NCBI RefSeq assembly: GCF_004342725.1
Contig: NZ_SMCP01000010.1
Span: 1-64,000 of the forward strand
Length of the DNA stretch: 64,000 nt
Reading direction: 5' to 3'
Source of the DNA: Testudinibacter aquarius
GTDB lineage: Bacteria > Pseudomonadota > Gammaproteobacteria > Enterobacterales > Pasteurellaceae
The notes under the pieces: generated by a model
What the model saw: the letters and a program-made list of their open reading frames with translations, nothing else
The model's database searches: none
What the model was told of the DNA's origin: nothing
Translations under genes and position numbers: made by a program
Shown here: positions 9,874 to 19,037 of the stretch, one piece after another
Position numbering within the stretch: position 1 is the first letter of the stretch
How the letters are laid out: each line of letters starts with the position of its first letter

Positions 9874-10692
9874 ATGATAATGAAGTTATATGCAAAAGAA
9901 TTTTTTCATCAAAGTTCTCAGTCGCTTAGTATTGAGCCTAGAGCGCCACAAGATAATTTTCCTGAGCATACACATCATGATTTTGACGAGATTGTCCTAG
10001 TGACAAATGGTAAGGGACGACATATCTTTAATGGTTACCCGCAAGAGTTGTATGCGGGGATGGTTTTATATGTAGAAGCGAAAGATCACCATTTATATGA
10101 AAATGTGAGCGGGTTGCATTTAACTAATATCTTGTTTCGTTCGTTAGATAATTTTCATTTTATTCATAATATTAACTCATTATTAAAGACGATTAAACCT
10201 GAAAAGTCTAATTATCAAGTGATTAATAAAAAACAATTGGCAAATCTATTGCCTTTGATTGATGTATTATCAGATTCATCAAAATATAATATTATCGAGC
10301 AAGAAAGTTATTTTTTCCAATTATTGTCTTTATTACAACGCAATCAATTTAGTGATCATGGAATTGGTACCGTAATGGAGAAAGGCACACAGCTACTGCA
10401 TTATCTAGCTCACAATTTTAATGAACCGGTAAACTGGGAACAACTTGCTGAACAATTTTCCTTGTCACTTCGTAGTTTGCATCGGTATATTAAAGATCAA
10501 ACGGGTGAAACCCCACAAAATTATCTAAATAGATTGCGCTTATCTTATGCCTATTATCAAATTCGCTACACTGATCAGGCGATCACTGATATTGCATATG
10601 ACAGTGGTTTTAATGACAGCGGTTATTTTTCTACTTGTTTTAAGCAAGAGTTTAAATTGTGTCCGAGAGAATTAAGAGCTGTTAAGTATTAA
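9874..10692 (+). CDS. rhaS: AraC-family L-rhamnose transcription activator
   Basis: A 272-residue cytoplasmic regulator that should bind L-rhamnose and activate the divergent rhaBADTM operon. The N-terminal cupin half contains SIEPRAPQDNFPEHTHHDFDE and LHLTNILFRS, which follow E. coli RhaS closely. The C-terminal half has two helix-turn-helix motifs: VNWEQLAEQFSLSLRSLHRYIK and ITDIAYDSGFNDSGYFSTCFKQEF. The ATG at 9874 lies four bases after AAGGGGG. The ATG at 9880 aligns better with E. coli RhaS and is also possible. Only one regulator is present, where E. coli has RhaS plus RhaR. Confidence 0.88.
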   Translation: MIMKLYAKEFFHQSSQSLSIEPRAPQDNFPEHTHHDFDEIVLVTNGKGRHIFNGYPQELYAGMVLYVEAKDHHLYENVSGLHLTNILFRSLDNFHFIHNINSLLKTIKPEKSNYQVINKKQLANLLPLIDVLSDSSKYNIIEQESYFFQLLSLLQRNQFSDHGIGTVMEKGTQLLHYLAHNFNEPVNWEQLAEQFSLSLRSLHRYIKDQTGETPQNYLNRLRLSYAYYQIRYTDQAITDIAYDSGFNDSGYFSTCFKQEFKLCPRELRAVKY

Positions 10693-10743
10693 TTATATTG
10701 CCAAAAAGCATATACTGAAGTGCTTTTATACCTTATGACATTA

Positions 10744-11178
10744 TTATAGTCTAACCTCAAACACCCCTTTATTCGGGTTAAGTTTAAATCCCTGTTCTTG
10801 CCAAAATTCCCGTTGTTGTGGTGTGCTTTCCACCACCAATAGATTACTTTGGGTAAAGCTGACAAAGTCGCGGCTCTTTTGTAGCAGTGCTTGCATAATA
10901 TGTTGCCGTTGGGCGTTGTCAGCAGCGAAAATATCGGTCAGTTGCCAATAGCGTTGCAGGCGTAATGAGGAGAGGCGGGGGTAGAGTTGCACAAAGCCGA
11001 CGGCTTGTTGTTGATCATCAATGGCAATAAACAGAATACTTTCGCTGAAGCGGATACGGTTTGCCAAGAAACTCAGCGCCCGCTCTGCATTTTCGCTCAT
11101 TCCCTGTTCGCAGCGATATTGTTCAAACAAGGGTAAAATCAGTTCAAGATTCCATAATTCGGCTTTAAATATCCGCAT
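10744..11178 (-). CDS. GNAT-family N-acetyltransferase
   Basis: A 144-residue protein of the Gcn5-related acetyltransferase fold. Visible features are an acceptor-side N-terminus (FKAELWNLELILPLFEQYR), a beta-strand AVGFVQLYPRLSS, the region LTDIFAADNAQRQHIMQALLQ in place of a clear acetyl-CoA loop, and a C-terminal NLLVVESTPQQREFWQEQGF. I chose the ATG at 11178, preceded by AGAGG. The 18-codon upstream extension is unlikely. Substrate unknown. It stands alone between rhaS and tpiA. Confidence 0.7.
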   Translation of the reverse strand: MRIFKAELWNLELILPLFEQYRCEQGMSENAERALSFLANRIRFSESILFIAIDDQQQAVGFVQLYPRLSSLRLQRYWQLTDIFAADNAQRQHIMQALLQKSRDFVSFTQSNLLVVESTPQQREFWQEQGFKLNPNKGVFEVRL

Positions 11179-11373
11179 AATTGCCTCTAAATTAACCATT
11201 TCTGTAGCGAATTGTAGCGTTTTTATAAGCAAGAATCATCTGTTGTTAAATAAAAAACAACAAAAAAGTAAAAAGTCCGAAATTTTTTCGCTTATAAAAA
11301 GCAATTCAAAGCCAATTTTGCTATAGTGGAAACACTTTTTATTTATTAACCTTAAGTTTGCAAGGAGCAAAAA

Positions 11374-12141
11374 ATGGCACGTCGTCCTTTAGTGATGGGT
11401 AACTGGAAATTAAACGGTAGCAAAGCAATGACCCGCGAATTGATCGCCGGTTTGAAAACGGAATTGGCTGAGGTCAAAGGCTGTGATGTGGCAATCGCAC
11501 CACCGTTGATGTATCTGGCGGAAGCGGAAGCCGCTCTGCAAGGCAGCAACATCGTGTTGGGTGCACAAAATGTGGATACCAATGTTTCCGGCGCATTCAC
11601 GGGTGATATTTCCACCGAGATGTTAAAAGATTTTGGCGCAAAATATATTATTATCGGTCACTCTGAGCGCCGCACTTACCACAAAGAAAGTGATGAATTC
11701 ATTGCCAAAAAATTTGCGGCACTGAAAGCGGCGGGCTTGATTCCGGTATTGTGCATCGGCGAAACCGAAGCCGAAAACGAAGCGGGTCAAACCGAAGCCG
11801 TCTGTGCCCGTCAAATTGATGCGGTGCTGAACAGCTTAGGCGCAGAAGCCTTCAACGGTGCAGTAATTGCTTACGAACCGGTCTGGGCGATCGGCACCGG
11901 CAAATCCGCCACTCCGGCGCAAGCGCAAGCGGTACATAAATTTATCCGTGATCATATCGCCAAACAAGACAAAGCGGTGGCTGAACAAGTGATTCTGCAA
12001 TACGGCGGCTCAGTGAATGATGCCAATGCCGCAGAATTGTTTACCCAACCGGATATCGACGGCGCGTTGGTTGGCGGTGCTTCTTTGAAAGCGCCAGCGT
12101 TTGCGGTGATCGTGAAAGCGGCAGAAAAAGCCAAAAGTTAA
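11374..12141 (+). CDS. tpiA: Triosephosphate isomerase
   Basis: Glycolytic enzyme interconverting dihydroxyacetone phosphate and glyceraldehyde 3-phosphate, so it also processes the aldolase product of the rhamnose pathway. The 255-residue TIM barrel begins [14 protein letters not shown] (catalytic Lys), with IIIGHSERR (catalytic His), the signature [16 protein letters not shown] (catalytic Glu) and [11 protein letters not shown] strong AAGGAG ribosome site precedes the ATG. Monocistronic, ended by a good terminator. Confidence 0.97.
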   Translation: MARRPLVMGNWKLNGSKAMTRELIAGLKTELAEVKGCDVAIAPPLMYLAEAEAALQGSNIVLGAQNVDTNVSGAFTGDISTEMLKDFGAKYIIIGHSERRTYHKESDEFIAKKFAALKAAGLIPVLCIGETEAENEAGQTEAVCARQIDAVLNSLGAEAFNGAVIAYEPVWAIGTGKSATPAQAQAVHKFIRDHIAKQDKAVAEQVILQYGGSVNDANAAELFTQPDIDGALVGGASLKAPAFAVIVKAAEKAKS

Positions 12142-12177
12142 TTTAGGCGGTTTGACCGCACTTTAAGCCAAAAACAA

Positions 12178-12213
12178 AACCGAATCGCTGCGGGCAGGAT
12201 TCGGTTTTTTGTT
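12178..12213 (+). terminator. Rho-independent terminator of tpiA
   Basis: AACCGAATC (12178-12186) pairs with GATTCGGTT (12198-12206), followed by TTTTGTTTG. Lies 37 bp after the tpiA stop. Confidence 0.85.
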
Positions 12214-12240
12214 TGCGGTGTATTTTTAGCGTAGAAACAG

Positions 12241-12726
12241 TTAGCGTAAAAACATGGCACAGCACTGTTTAAATTTTTTACCTGAGCCGCATAAGCAAGG
12301 CTGTTTCATGCTTGTATAATGTTCTAAGGTCGGATCCAGAAAGTACCAACGCCCGTCAATTTTAACAAAGGTTGAAAGTTCGTGGTGGGCTTGTTTGCCC
12401 GCTGCAGTATGATAAAACGCCTTAAATTCGACTTGCGCATGAATTTTGCCGATTTTTGGCAGGTGTTGCATAATTTCAAGCCCTGTCCATTGGGTTTGCT
12501 GCGCCCATTGCAGCATGGCGGTTGGATCCAAGTGCGGTTGCTGTGAGGGAACCGTGGTGGCAACCAGATAGTCAATATTTTGCAATGTATAAGCGGCGTA
12601 ACGTGAACGCATCAGTTGTTCTGCATTTTGTGCCACGCTTTTTTGTTGATGTAAGGGGGCGCAGCAATCTTGATAAGATTGACCTGATTGGCAAGGACAG
12701 GGTAAATCAATAGAAAATATTGACAT
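12241..12726 (-). CDS. ychJ: YchJ family protein with two SEC-C zinc motifs
   Basis: A 161-residue UPF0225 protein of unknown function. A SEC-C motif lies at each end: CPCQSGQSYQDCC near residue 10 and CLCGSGKKFKQCC near the C-terminus, each with a Cys-X-Cys and Cys-Cys/His zinc-binding pattern. The centre has an NTF2-like domain with RSRYAAYTLQNIDYL and DGRWYFLDP. Same length and architecture as E. coli YchJ. Transcribed away from the tRNA cluster. Confidence 0.88.
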   Translation of the reverse strand: MSIFSIDLPCPCQSGQSYQDCCAPLHQQKSVAQNAEQLMRSRYAAYTLQNIDYLVATTVPSQQPHLDPTAMLQWAQQTQWTGLEIMQHLPKIGKIHAQVEFKAFYHTAAGKQAHHELSTFVKIDGRWYFLDPTLEHYTSMKQPCLCGSGKKFKQCCAMFLR

Positions 12727-12777
12727 AAAAGTGATAAATACAAGATTTGATGAAATCGGGAATAGAAAAAGAAAAAA

Positions 12778-12854
12778 TGGCGCATCCGAGAGGATTCGAA
12801 CCTCTGACCGCTCGGTTCGTAGCCGAGTACTCTATCCAGCTGAGCTACGGATGC
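12778..12854 (-). tRNA. tRNA-Arg (anticodon ACG), copy 1
   Basis: Read on the minus strand: GCATCCG acceptor, D-loop CTCAGCTGGATAGAG, anticodon loop CTACGAA (ACG), T-loop GGTTCGAATCC, CGGATGC, discriminator G, encoded CCA. 77 nt and cloverleaf complete. The wobble A is expected to be edited to inosine. Confidence 0.97.
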
Positions 12855-12920
12855 GTCGTTTCGTTTTTGATTAACCTGTCATATTGTCTTGTTACATTTT
12901 AACCAGAGTAAGGATTAAAA

Positions 12921-12997
12921 TGGCGCATCCGAGAGGATTCGAACCTCTGACCGCTCGGTTCGTAGCCGAGTACTCTATCCAGCTGAGCTACGGATGC
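12921..12997 (-). tRNA. tRNA-Arg (anticodon ACG), copy 2
   Basis: Identical over its full 77 nt to the copy at 12778-12854, including the encoded CCA and the three A residues flanking the 3' side. Separated from it by 66 bp. A tandem duplicate. Confidence 0.97.
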
Positions 12998-13007
12998 ACA
13001 GAGCAAA

Positions 13008-13097
13008 TGGCGGTGAGAGAGGGATTCGAACCCTCGATACAGTTTCCCATATACACCCTTAGCAGGGGTGCGCCTTCAGCCTCTCGGCCATCTCACC
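13008..13097 (-). tRNA. tRNA-Ser (anticodon GCT)
   Basis: Minus strand, 90 nt: acceptor GGTGAGA/TCTCACC, anticodon loop CTGCTAA (GCT), long type II variable arm, T-loop GGTTCGAATCC, discriminator G and encoded CCA. First of the three-tRNA minus-strand cluster Ser-Arg-Arg. Confidence 0.97.
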
Positions 13098-13234
13098 GCA
13101 ATTGGTTTGAGCGCACATAATACGGTTTTCGAAAAATATGTCAATGGCTTTTTTTACCAGAACCGCACTTTTGCCTTGGTTTTGTAGTTGTTTGCTTGAT
13201 TTGCAAGCAATTCTCGCTGAAAGTGCGGTCGGTG

Positions 13235-15253
13235 TTAACGCTTGCGTTGCAGCATGGCTTTCAAATTAGCAACATGGTTGGTGGTTTTTTGTTCTATTTG
13301 TTGTGTGGTCACTGGCGGTTTATCTCGCTCCCACAGTAAATCACTTTGTGGCAACTCCAACAGAAAACGGCTAGGTTCAGGACGGATCAGCTCGCCGTAT
13401 TGGCGCCGCTCTTTGCATAAGGAAAATGTCAGCTCCTGTTGCGCACGGGTGATGCCGACATAGGCTAGACGTCGCTCTTCTTCCACGTTGTCTTCATCGA
13501 TACTGGTTTGGTGCGGCAAAATACCTTCTTCCATGCCGACCAGATAAACATACGGAAATTCCAGCCCTTTGGAGGCGTGCAAGGTCATTAACTGTACCTG
13601 ATCGCTTGCGTCGTCCTCTTCGCCACGTTCCAGCATATCTCGCAGTGTTAAGCGTGTTACCACCTGATTCAAGGTCATGGCTTCGTTATATTCATCGCCG
13701 CGCAGCATACCGGCAACCCACTCGAACAGGGTCGCCACGTTTTTGCTTTGCATTTCTGCCTGTGCTGGGCTGGCGGCATGTTCAAACAGGTATTCTTGAT
13801 ATTGCAAGGCGGACAACATCCCACGTACCGCACTTTCCGGTTCGTTGCGTAGCGCTTGATCATTCAGCTCGACAATCCAGCGGGCGAAATTTTGCAATGC
13901 TTGATAGGCGCGTGGGGTGAGGCGTTGGATCAGCTCAAATTCAAACACAGCTGCAAACAGGCTGATATGCTTTTCTTGCGCCAGTTGTCCCAGCTTTTCT
14001 AGGGTTGCCGTGCCAATCTCCCTTTTGGGGGTATTCACAATGCGCAGAAATGCGGCGTCGTCATCTTGGTTCACGACCAAACGTAGATACGCCATCATGT
14101 CCTTGATTTCGGCACGCGAAAAAAATGAGGTGCCACCGGAAATTTTGTACGGAATGCGATTTTGCATCAGCATTTTTTCCAACAGTCGAGCTTGGTGATT
14201 ACCACGATACAGAATGGCATAATCTTTATAATGCGTTTTACGCAGAAAACGGTGCGCCACCAGTTCGGCAACAATCCGCTCGGCTTCGTTTTCTTCGTTT
14301 TTGGCTTCTAAAATATGTAACTTTTCGCCTTCGCCCAAAGTAGAAAACAGTTTTTTATCAAACACATGATCGTTGTTATCAATCAAAATATTGGCGGCGT
14401 GCAAAATGCGTTGGGTCGAGCGGTAATTCTGTTCCAACTTAACCACTTCCAGTTGCGGGAAGTCGTCACGCAGGCGGATCATATTTTGCGGCCGTGCACC
14501 ACGCCATGAGTAGATCGATTGATCGTCGTCGCCCACCACGGTAAACCGCGCTTGTTCGCCGACCAACAGTTTGATTAGCTCATATTGGCTGGTGTTGGTG
14601 TCTTGGTATTCGTCGACCAACAGATAGCGGATTTTTTCCTGCCAGCGTGACCGCACTTCGGGATATTGCTGAAACAGCAGGGTCGGCAGCATAATCAAAT
14701 CGTCAAAATCCAGCGCATTGTAAGCACGGATTTGGTTGTGATATTGCTCGTAGCACAACGCAAACAGCAGCTGTTTTTGTCCGTCGGCAATGCCTTTGGC
14801 ACGTTCGGGCAGAATCAGATCGTTTTTCCAGTTAGAAATCGTATTTAACAACTGGTTTAGCAGATCTTTATCGCCTTTGAGATACGGTTCGGTCAGCTCT
14901 TTCAACAGCGCCAGTTGATCGTGCTGATCGAACAGGGTGATGTTGGCTTTATAGCCCAAAGTGCGGTATTCGCGTTTGATAATATCAAAACCTAGCGTAT
15001 GAAAAGTGGAAACTGTCAGCCCTTTGCTGGCTTGTTTGCCAATCGAATGCGCCACCCGCTCTTTCATTTCACGGGCGGCTTTGTTGGTGAAGGTCACCGC
15101 CGCAATCTGCTTCGGCAGATAACCGCACTTTTCAATCAAATAGGCGATTTTATTGATAATTACCCGAGTTTTGCCCGAACCGGCGCCGGCTAATACCAGA
15201 CAAGGCCCGTTGACATACTCGACGGCGTTTTGTTGTTGTGGGTTCAGTTTCAT
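13235..15253 (-). CDS. rep: ATP-dependent DNA helicase Rep
   Basis: A 672-residue superfamily 1A 3'-5' helicase that helps replication forks move through bound proteins. Motifs in order: Q-motif [12 protein letters not shown] (residue 3), Walker [12 protein letters not shown] (about 22), Ia [92 protein letters not shown]. The length matches E. coli Rep (673) rather than UvrD or PcrA, and [19 protein letters not shown] is Rep-like. Confidence 0.95.
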   Translation of the reverse strand: MKLNPQQQNAVEYVNGPCLVLAGAGSGKTRVIINKIAYLIEKCGYLPKQIAAVTFTNKAAREMKERVAHSIGKQASKGLTVSTFHTLGFDIIKREYRTLGYKANITLFDQHDQLALLKELTEPYLKGDKDLLNQLLNTISNWKNDLILPERAKGIADGQKQLLFALCYEQYHNQIRAYNALDFDDLIMLPTLLFQQYPEVRSRWQEKIRYLLVDEYQDTNTSQYELIKLLVGEQARFTVVGDDDQSIYSWRGARPQNMIRLRDDFPQLEVVKLEQNYRSTQRILHAANILIDNNDHVFDKKLFSTLGEGEKLHILEAKNEENEAERIVAELVAHRFLRKTHYKDYAILYRGNHQARLLEKMLMQNRIPYKISGGTSFFSRAEIKDMMAYLRLVVNQDDDAAFLRIVNTPKREIGTATLEKLGQLAQEKHISLFAAVFEFELIQRLTPRAYQALQNFARWIVELNDQALRNEPESAVRGMLSALQYQEYLFEHAASPAQAEMQSKNVATLFEWVAGMLRGDEYNEAMTLNQVVTRLTLRDMLERGEEDDASDQVQLMTLHASKGLEFPYVYLVGMEEGILPHQTSIDEDNVEEERRLAYVGITRAQQELTFSLCKERRQYGELIRPEPSRFLLELPQSDLLWERDKPPVTTQQIEQKTTNHVANLKAMLQRKR

Positions 15254-15265
15254 CGTTTGTTAAGT

Positions 15266-15481
15266 TTAATTGTCCTGTGCCAACGCATAAGGCAAAAGTG
15301 CGGTATCCAAAATAAACGACAGCGGAATATCCAAAATCGGTAAGCCCCAACTTTGCGCCATCTGGTAATCATATTTCACCCCAGCATAGGCGCTGTACGG
15401 CTGAGTTGGATTGATTAAGGTCACAATCGTGCCACAGCCGCTGAGAGCGAGGCAAGTTAGCAATAAAATCAGTTTATACAT
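15266..15481 (-). CDS. YceK/YidQ-family small lipoprotein
   Basis: A 71-residue lipoprotein. The signal peptide [16 protein letters not shown] ends in the lipobox LSGC. The mature part [23 protein letters not shown] and [20 protein letters not shown] match the DUF1375 (YceK/YidQ) family of small outer-membrane-directed lipoproteins of unknown role. Starts upstream of rep on the same strand, 12 bp before it, so probably co-transcribed with rep. Confidence 0.8.
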   Translation of the reverse strand: MYKLILLLTCLALSGCGTIVTLINPTQPYSAYAGVKYDYQMAQSWGLPILDIPLSFILDTALLPYALAQDN

Positions 15482-15558
15482 GGCACTGGTGTCGTGTTAA
15501 AGATAGAGGCTGGCATTATAAAGGGAATACCTCCGCCTCAGCAAAGGAAATGTGTTTT

Positions 15559-15873
15559 TTAGCGTATTGATAAATGTGCGGATTTATTGGTTTTTGCTAA
15601 CATCGTCAGTAAGCTGTCAATGGTAAATTTTCCGATTTTGCGATTGACCATATCGGAAATACGAGGGCGGGTAACACCGAGAATATTGGCGGCATCAGCT
15701 TGTTTTAATTGATTTTCCTGAATCCAATTGTCCATTGCTTCAACCAATGTAAGTTTCATTTCTATCACGGCTTGACTGTGCGCCTTTAAACTTGCGGCTT
15801 CATTATCGGGGAATCCAAGGTCGAGAAAGATATTGCCGTTGGCGGGGGTAATATGTGTAATCTTATCGCTCAT
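15559..15873 (-). CDS. XRE-family antitoxin (HigA-type)
   Basis: A 104-residue DNA-binding protein with a lambda-repressor-like helix-turn-helix near residues 55-80: LKQADAANILGVTRPRISDMVN. The family (HigA2/Gp49-associated antitoxin) neutralises the toxin encoded just upstream and represses the pair. It overlaps the toxin stop by 11 bp, the usual toxin-first arrangement. The toxin here is disrupted (see 15863-16483), so this antitoxin appears intact but without a working partner. Its original promoter now lies beyond a 265-bp inserted element. Confidence 0.85.
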   Translation of the reverse strand: MSDKITHITPANGNIFLDLGFPDNEAASLKAHSQAVIEMKLTLVEAMDNWIQENQLKQADAANILGVTRPRISDMVNRKIGKFTIDSLLTMLAKTNKSAHLSIR

Positions 15874-16483
15874 TCTCTATCTCCAGCAGGGCTTGATAAC
15901 GTTTTTTGATAATATTGAGATCTTGTAGACTTGTTTTTTGAGTCTTTTTAGGGAACGTATACAACACATAAATCCGCTTTGCAAACCGAGCAACATAAAC
16001 TAGGCGGAATGCACCATTATGATCACGCTGTCTAATTTCGATAATCCCGTGTCCAAGGTTGTTCATGGGTTTTGGGTCTGTTGATATTTGTTTATATTTT
16101 GAGTTGTCGTTTAAAATGAGTACAATCTAGGCGTAAGCCGAAATCAATAGTGGGACTATTGATGAGGATTACAACGACGAGTGTGCTCATTTTAAACACA
16201 ATCCGCAGGACTATGACTATTTTTCGCCACTACTGCGTTAAAAGTCGTTCGTTTAGAATCACTAAACTTCACAACTTTTGCCTTGTATTGGCGAAAAATA
16301 GTCTATAGCTCAAATTATAAACAAATATCAACAGACCCTATAATCACGAGGATTTAATCCTTGTTGAACAAGATCCAAATCATGGCCTAATGCTGCTTTT
16401 ATTGTGTCAGGGAATTGCCTTAATGTTGCTAATGTCGTGCCTAACCAAGCGATTTCTTTGCGTTCATTCCTATTCTTGTACAA
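15863..16483 (-). pseudogene. HigB/Gp49-type toxin gene split by a MITE-like element
   Basis: Two toxin parts flank an inserted element. The 5' part (16340-16483, probable TTG start) encodes 48 residues including ERKEIAWLGTTLATLRQFP and DLVQQGLNPRDY. The 3' part (15863-16066) encodes PMNNLGHGIIEIRQRD, GAFRLVYVARFAKRIYVLY and FPKKTQKT. Joined at DY-K-PMNN they form one in-frame protein of about 117 residues with the DUF891 (phage Gp49-like, HigB-type mRNA interferase) pattern. The gap is exactly the 16074-16338 repeat. The 67-residue 3' frame could still be translated but lacks the N-terminal half of the domain. The native start codon is uncertain because no ATG is in frame. Confidence 0.85.
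16074..16338. mobile_element. MITE-like element, copy 1 (inserted in a toxin gene)
   Basis: 265 bp bounded by GGGTCTGTTGATATTTG at the left and its complement at the right. Inside are a 16-bp inverted repeat (GTTTAAAATGAG.ACA with TGTGCTCATTTTAAAC) and a second (GACTATTTTTCGCCA with TGGCGAAAAATAGTC). It is about 85-90% identical by eye to the copies at 27838 and 40353 but lacks about 14 bp before the last hairpin arm. The right flank is TATAATC and the left flank TTTT. The toxin reading frame implies an original TTTATAATC, consistent with insertion at and duplication of TA, with one later A-to-T change. Confidence 0.88.
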
Positions 16484-16665
16484 AATTTTATACCATCTCA
16501 GATTGATTATGCAAGTGAGTAGATAAAATTTATGTGGTTAAAAGAATTATACGGGGGAAAAATCACGATGGGGATTCCAAAAATAGATTTTAGATCTTAC
16601 ATAATCCCTTAAGTATTACTTAATCTTTGTCTGCTTTAATACTGATAAATAAAGCAAAGGAGGCG
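16484..16665. other. Non-coding stretch upstream of the broken toxin
   Basis: 182 bp, AT-rich, with no recognisable gene. It should contain the original toxin-antitoxin promoter on the minus strand and the promoter of the small membrane protein on the plus strand (AAAGGAGG at 16657-16663 is its ribosome site). I see no clear -35/-10 pair. Confidence 0.5.
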
Positions 16666-16668
16666 ATG

Positions 16669-16959
16669 ATGAAAAAGATGAAACAGTGGTTACAAAGCAG
16701 CAAGCAAAAACTGGCAGGGGTTTGGCAGCAACAGCGGGAAAAATTGCAGCAGAGCTGTTTGTCGCAGAAATTCAGCGCAGTTGCCGCATTAATATTGCTG
16801 TCGCTGTTTTTATTGATGTTTGGCTTGCTTTCACTGTTGCTGTTTGGGACATTCAGCTTGATTGCGGCGCTGCAACTGCTGTTCGCTAAAAAACCGGTAC
16901 TGGCGGCAGAGCAGGTGATTATTGAAACTACAGCGGTGCGCCGCGATGCTAAATTATAG
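16669..16959 (+). CDS. Small membrane protein of unknown function
   Basis: A 96-residue protein I do not recognise. A basic and glutamine-rich N-terminus of about 38 residues (KQWLQSSKQKLAGVWQQQRE) is followed by a long hydrophobic stretch (about 40-75) with LILLSLFLLMFGLLSLLLFG, then a short tail. It could span the membrane once or as a hairpin. AAAGGAGG lies five bases before the second of two adjacent ATGs (16666, 16669), so I start at the second. Stands alone between the toxin-antitoxin remnant and the nitroreductase. Confidence 0.6.
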   Translation: MKKMKQWLQSSKQKLAGVWQQQREKLQQSCLSQKFSAVAALILLSLFLLMFGLLSLLLFGTFSLIAALQLLFAKKPVLAAEQVIIETTAVRRDAKL

Positions 16960-16990
16960 CGCTGTACCTGCGCAGTAATAATAAATAGTA

Positions 16991-17716
16991 TCAAATTTTT
17001 CGGTAAACTTGTTCAAACGGCAGGCGAAAGCGTTCTCCCCAAATGCCACGCCCTGTTTCACGAATGCCGCAGGTGACGACCATGTTGATTTCAGCTTCGC
17101 GTGGCAGTTGCAGAATCCGTTTCACTACCCGACTGTCTAAGCCTTCGAGCGGGCAGGTATCGTAGCCCTGTTCCGTCATAGCCAGCATAAAGGTTTGCGC
17201 AGCAAGGGCACAGCTTTTGTGGGTGACGATACGTAAATCAGCTTCAGATACGTTAGTGGCAATTGGGCGGAATAAGCCGATGCTATGGGCGATCAGTTTG
17301 CGCACAATTCCCAATAAACCGAAGCCACGGGCATACAAAAACGGCATTAATTTGCCGTAATAACCTTCCAGTTTTTTCAGACGGTCGTGGTGTTTATCTG
17401 CCGGGGTATTGCGCTGAAGATCATCGCTGGCGGCGCTCAAGACTTGCTTGGCATGTTGACGATGCAAATCCTGACGGGTAACAAACACCACCATTTGTTG
17501 TGCAGTGGTGGCAGTATTTTGACTAAGGCAAGCTGCGGCAAGTTGTGCAAGTGCGGTTTTGTCGCTGATGTGATAAAACTCATACAGTTGCATATTCGAG
17601 CTGCTCGGTGCCAGTTGTGCCAATTGCAGGCATTGGCGTACTTTGTCACTGTCAAGTGGGGTGTCGCTGTAGTGGCGCACCGCACGACGGTGGTGTAGTA
17701 TTTCGCTTAAAGTCAT
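16991..17716 (-). CDS. Nitroreductase-family protein
   Basis: A 241-residue FMN-dependent oxidoreductase of the nitroreductase fold. The N-terminus LSEILHHRRAVRHYSDTPLD is the FMN-phosphate-binding signature (RR.V..Y), with LAPSSSNMQLYEF (FMN contact) and, near the C-terminus, AALAQ-like ALAAQTFMLAMTEQGYDTCPLEGLD. The physiological substrate cannot be told. The insert around residues 100-160 (YYGKLMPFLYARGFGLLGIV) is longer than in NfsB-type enzymes. Monocistronic. Confidence 0.85.
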   Translation of the reverse strand: MTLSEILHHRRAVRHYSDTPLDSDKVRQCLQLAQLAPSSSNMQLYEFYHISDKTALAQLAAACLSQNTATTAQQMVVFVTRQDLHRQHAKQVLSAASDDLQRNTPADKHHDRLKKLEGYYGKLMPFLYARGFGLLGIVRKLIAHSIGLFRPIATNVSEADLRIVTHKSCALAAQTFMLAMTEQGYDTCPLEGLDSRVVKRILQLPREAEINMVVTCGIRETGRGIWGERFRLPFEQVYRKI

Positions 17717-17810
17717 CAGGTGTCCTTTGGTTTAGTTTGTTGCTGGTCATCGGTTTATTTTACACCGATTATGGGGGCAACCGGCTAGCTGAAAATAGGG
17801 GCTGTTGATA

Positions 17811-17845
17811 AAAAAGAAAAGGCTTGGGATTTCCAAGCCTTTTTT
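17811..17845 (-). terminator. Terminator of the rpsP-rimM-trmD-rplS operon
   Basis: The stem GGCTTGG (17821-17827) / CCAAGCC (17833-17839) is extended by A-T pairs. On the minus strand it is followed by a T-rich run (TTTTCTTTTTT). Lies 20-45 bp after the rplS stop. Confidence 0.85.
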
Positions 17846-17864
17846 ATCTTTGCTAATCTTGCAA

Positions 17865-18224
<360 letters not shown>

Positions 18225-18248
18225 TTATTCCTAGATGTAACTGAATCT

Positions 18249-18983
18249 TTACTGTTGCTGTTGAATTTTATCCAACAGCCCTCTTTGTTCGTCAGTCAGA
18301 GCTAGGCTTTCCAAGAGCTCAGGTCGGCGTGTCCAAGTGCGGTGCAACGACTGCATTAAGCGCCATTTGCGTATTTCCGCATGGTTGCCCGACATTAATA
18401 CCGGCGGCACGGCGGCACCGTCCAACACTTCCGGGCGGGTATAGTGCGGGCAATCTAACAAACCGTCAGCGAAAGAATCCTCTTCGGCTGAAGCCTGTTT
18501 ACCCAATACCCCGGGAACAAAACGAGCAACGGCGTCGATTAACGTCATTGCCGGCAGTTCCCCGCCGGTCAGGACATAGTCCCCGACCGACCACTCTTCA
18601 TCGATTTCCGCTTCAATCAAGCGTTCGTCGATGCCTTCGTAGCGTCCGCAAACCAAAATGATTTTTTGATGTTGCGATAATTGTTGTACGCCACGCTGAT
18701 CGAGTTTGCGTCCCTGTGGAGAAAGGTAAATCACCTTCACCCCTTCTCCTGCTGCCTGCTTGGCGGCGTGAATAGCATCACGCAGTGGTTGCACCATCAT
18801 CAGCATGCCCGGTCCGCCACCATAAGGACGGTCGTCGACGGTGTTATGCTTGTCGTGGGTGAAATCTCGCGGATTCCAACACCGCACTTGCAGCAGGTTG
18901 TGTTTTACGGCTCTGCCTGTTACCCCGAATTCGGTGATTGCTTTAAACATTTCCGGGAAAAGACTAATAATCCCAATCCACAT
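18249..18983 (-). CDS. trmD: tRNA (guanine37-N1)-methyltransferase
   Basis: A 244-residue SPOUT (trefoil-knot) methyltransferase that makes m1G37 and prevents +1 frameshifting. Family blocks: [12 protein letters not shown] at the start, [41 protein letters not shown] and the knot [15 protein letters not shown]. Third gene of rpsP-rimM-trmD-rplS. Confidence 0.97.
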   Translation of the reverse strand: MWIGIISLFPEMFKAITEFGVTGRAVKHNLLQVRCWNPRDFTHDKHNTVDDRPYGGGPGMLMMVQPLRDAIHAAKQAAGEGVKVIYLSPQGRKLDQRGVQQLSQHQKIILVCGRYEGIDERLIEAEIDEEWSVGDYVLTGGELPAMTLIDAVARFVPGVLGKQASAEEDSFADGLLDCPHYTRPEVLDGAAVPPVLMSGNHAEIRKWRLMQSLHRTWTRRPELLESLALTDEQRGLLDKIQQQQ

Positions 18984-19037
18984 ATTATTACCTATGCTAA
19001 AAATGTTACCGCCAAAGCGCCTACTTATTTCCTGAGG

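Noticed and set aside
12884..13120. 78-codon plus-strand frame across the tRNA cluster ([20 protein letters not shown]...)
   Set aside because: This is the well-known spurious translation of the antisense strand of tRNA-Arg and tRNA-Ser genes.
14125..14343. Several 60-110 codon plus-strand frames opposite rep, nrdD and zntA
   Set aside because: They are shadows of long, well-conserved genes in GC-rich coding sequence and show no domain.
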